Positions 62,457-64,000 of a DNA stretch of 64,000 nucleotides are shown piece by piece; positions within the stretch are counted from its first letter, which is position 1, and every line of letters begins with the position of its first letter. The stretch is from Bradyrhizobium sp. SZCCT0231 (GTDB lineage: Bacteria; Pseudomonadota; Alphaproteobacteria; Rhizobiales; Xanthobacteraceae). The position numbers and the translations under genes are program-made. The stretch lies in the NCBI RefSeq assembly GCF_018130245.1, contig NZ_JAFCKP010000001.1, positions 806,001 to 870,000 on the forward strand. The letters are read 5' to 3'. A model generated the notes under the pieces. The model searched no databases. It was not told the DNA's origin and saw only the letters and a list, made by a program, of their open reading frames with translations.

Positions 62457-63593
62457 TCAGCGCGTGGGAGTTGGGGTGCGGGCGGGCTGGAGCCTTAGGT
62501 CCGACAGCCGCTTGGCCGCCAGCTTGAGCCAGGGAGCCTGCTTCAGTGCGACGAGGGCGACGGCGCCCATCGGGCTGCCGGCTTGCGTGACCGCCCACAT
62601 CGGTGAAGGCTGCGCGCCGAACAATTTCTTGTATGGCTCGTCGCCAATGGTGAAATCGAGCATCTGATCTCCGCGCTCGATGCAATCCCGCGCCACTTGT
62701 TCGAACATCAACGCGCCGAGGGACTGGCTCTTGTACCCTGCGATGTCGAAGGCGCTCATGATGATGAGGAAGCTGCCCCGATGACACAGCCCGAGCACGG
62801 CGGCAATCACTTCGCCGTCCATCTTCATGGCATAGAGGCGGACGAAGGAGCCCAGGCCACGAAGGGCGACGTCGGAATAGAAGCCGTAGTATTCGGGACG
62901 CTGGAGCAGGTCTCCGTCGCCCTGTGCGTGAAAGCGCGGGCCGCGAAACTTCCTCATCACGTCCATCGCCTCGCGCACGGAGGCGCTGTCGCCGCAGCAT
63001 GAGAAGCTCAGCGCGCCTTTCTTCTGGAGCTGACGATATTTCTTTGCGAGCTCCTTCTGATAGGAGCGATCCATCGCGCTGGCCCGCCATTGCTCGAACG
63101 GGGCAATGAGAACCGTCGCGTAGGCATTGGTGTCCATCGATACACGGCGGGACGTGGCCAGAAGGTCTTCGATCGGAAGGCGGGCGTCGGGCAGCTTGGC
63201 CATTCGGAGCAGATCGAAGGGGCGGAGAAGACGCCGAATCTGCGCGCATGCAGCGGCGTCGTCGAGCAGTTGCGAAAACACCTCCGGACTACAAACCGGC
63301 GCCAGATAGTCGGAAACGCGCAAGTCGGCGAACTCGACGGTTCGTATCGGACCACGCCGGATCCGGAGCAGGGGCAGCACCATCGCAAGCGCCCCCGACG
63401 CGCGGTAGCGGACCACGACGACCAGAGCTGTTGCACCCGCTTCCGGCGCGAGCCTGGTGTAGAGGCTATGCAGCCAGATCGGATGCTGGAACGCGGTGGC
63501 AGCCGAGCGATCGAACAGCTCTGCGTATTCGGGAGACAGAAAGTCGAACGACTGCTCGATGACGATGTCGAACGTGTTGCTAGGCTTGTTCAT
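62457..63593 (-). CDS. GNAT/FemAB-like acyltransferase (CelD/BcsL family)
   Basis: A 378-residue protein of the Acetyltransf_6 (CelD/BcsL) type. The C-terminal GNAT fold has LYAMKMDGEVIAAVLGLCHRGSFLIIM and SLGALMFEQVARDCIERGDQMLDFTIGDEPYKKLFG. Such proteins acylate or aminoacylate cell-surface polysaccharides and lie in exopolysaccharide loci. The ATG at 63593 is preferred to the TTG two codons upstream. No strong ribosome site is visible. It lies just outside the repeat-bounded segment. Confidence 0.8.
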   Translation of the reverse strand: MNKPSNTFDIVIEQSFDFLSPEYAELFDRSAATAFQHPIWLHSLYTRLAPEAGATALVVVVRYRASGALAMVLPLLRIRRGPIRTVEFADLRVSDYLAPVCSPEVFSQLLDDAAACAQIRRLLRPFDLLRMAKLPDARLPIEDLLATSRRVSMDTNAYATVLIAPFEQWRASAMDRSYQKELAKKYRQLQKKGALSFSCCGDSASVREAMDVMRKFRGPRFHAQGDGDLLQRPEYYGFYSDVALRGLGSFVRLYAMKMDGEVIAAVLGLCHRGSFLIIMSAFDIAGYKSQSLGALMFEQVARDCIERGDQMLDFTIGDEPYKKLFGAQPSPMWAVTQAGSPMGAVALVALKQAPWLKLAAKRLSDLRLQPARTPTPTR

Positions 63594-64000
63594 GAGCAAT
63601 CAGGGAAACCAGGTCATTCGCGAGCGTCGATCGAGCCGTAGCTGCGCTTATAGCAAGGTCGTTACGGGTCGGACACCGGCGGCGTCCGATTTGCATTAAT
63701 GCGTTCAACCATGTTCGTATCGTTACCGAATTCTTAAAATGCCGGAGGCTGAGGATGAGATCGTCAGGCCTGAAAACAGGACTTCCGGCGTGCCCTGCTG
63801 TCTCCGTCGCATCGCGGCGGTGCGCGGCTCGGCTGCACAGTTTTGCTGCAACACGATACGAATCGTGGCAGCTTTCGCTGCAATAACGCGCTTGACTTCG
63901 TAACTGATCTCAACGACCGTGCTAGACAAGCGTTGGGCAGTTCAGCCCGTCAACGCAGCGAGTTTCAACCATTTCCAACATCGCGCGGATTTCGCGTGCT
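63594..64000 (+). other. Non-coding end of window with palindromes
   Basis: No gene can be supported in these 407 bases. They hold the palindrome GCATTAATGC (63693-63702) and two tandem hairpins: CACGAT/ATCGTG (63852-63867) and GCAGC/GCTGC (63868-63881). The region may carry the promoter of a gene beyond the window or of the acyltransferase. Confidence 0.5.

Noticed and set aside
63723-63929. 68-codon minus-strand frame at the window end
   Set aside because: No ribosome site or recognisable similarity, and it runs through two hairpins.
63892-63939. TTGACT followed by TAGACA as a promoter
   Set aside because: The spacing is about 25 bp, too long for sigma-70; nothing suitable lies at 16-18 bp.

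Overview
The window is high-GC DNA with dense operons, frequent ATGA/GTGA/TTGA stop-start overlaps and many ABC transporters. Gene content (aerobic-type cobalamin genes, hydantoin and hydroxyquinol catabolism, MocR, LysR and AraC regulators) and a repeat family carrying AGCATGATCCGGAAAA and TAAAGCGCGATGA arms point to an alphaproteobacterium of the Bradyrhizobium/Rhodopseudomonas type. That placement is inference from content; there is no rRNA or tRNA gene in the window to confirm it.

Region 1 (1-9.8 kb), cobalt, cobalamin and metal-chelate uptake. The 3' end of a cobalamin riboswitch leads into a CbiM-like permease, cobF and cobT, with a histidine phosphatase on the opposite strand. A complete cobalamin riboswitch (about 3279-3460) precedes a TonB-dependent receptor and a PepSY membrane protein. 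Converging on them is an AraC regulator - methyltransferase - siderophore-interacting reductase set. Together they look like a B12-repressed outer-membrane uptake and reduction module.

Region 2 (10.0-36.7 kb), cyclic amide and peptide-like nitrogen sources. A MocR-type regulator, preceded by a small ORF with a perfect Shine-Dalgarno, sits upstream of hyuA/hyuB, an aminotransferase, an AMP-forming ligase, an N-carbamoyl-D-amino acid hydrolase, a flavin reductase, a hydantoin racemase (opposite strand), a D-hydantoinase, an epimerase, an SDR and a flavin monooxygenase. Two complete dipeptide-type ABC transporter operons follow. Each is preceded by a sigma-54-type -24/-12 element, which suggests nitrogen control.

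Region 3 (36.7-47.6 kb, minus strand), hydroxyquinol pathway. The operon runs Dabb protein, maleylacetate reductase, amidohydrolase, 3-hydroxyisobutyrate dehydrogenase-like protein, hydroxyquinol 1,2-dioxygenase, FAD-linked oxidase, a ribose-type ABC transporter (ATPase, two permeases, binding protein) and a YciI protein. A LysR regulator diverges from it.

Region 4 (48.6-56.2 kb). A xylulokinase and a second ribose-type ABC transporter are followed by a MarR regulator and an FAD-dependent aromatic hydroxylase, with a palindromic operator overlapping a sigma-70 promoter between the last two.

Region 5 (56.2-64 kb), cell-surface glycan block. A beta-propeller glycan-modifying protein, a GT4 glycosyltransferase, a Wzx-like flippase, an FAD oxidoreductase and a FemAB/CelD-like acyltransferase are present. 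Two inverted copies of a composite repeat bracket the first four of these genes and supply the stop codons of the genes they touch.
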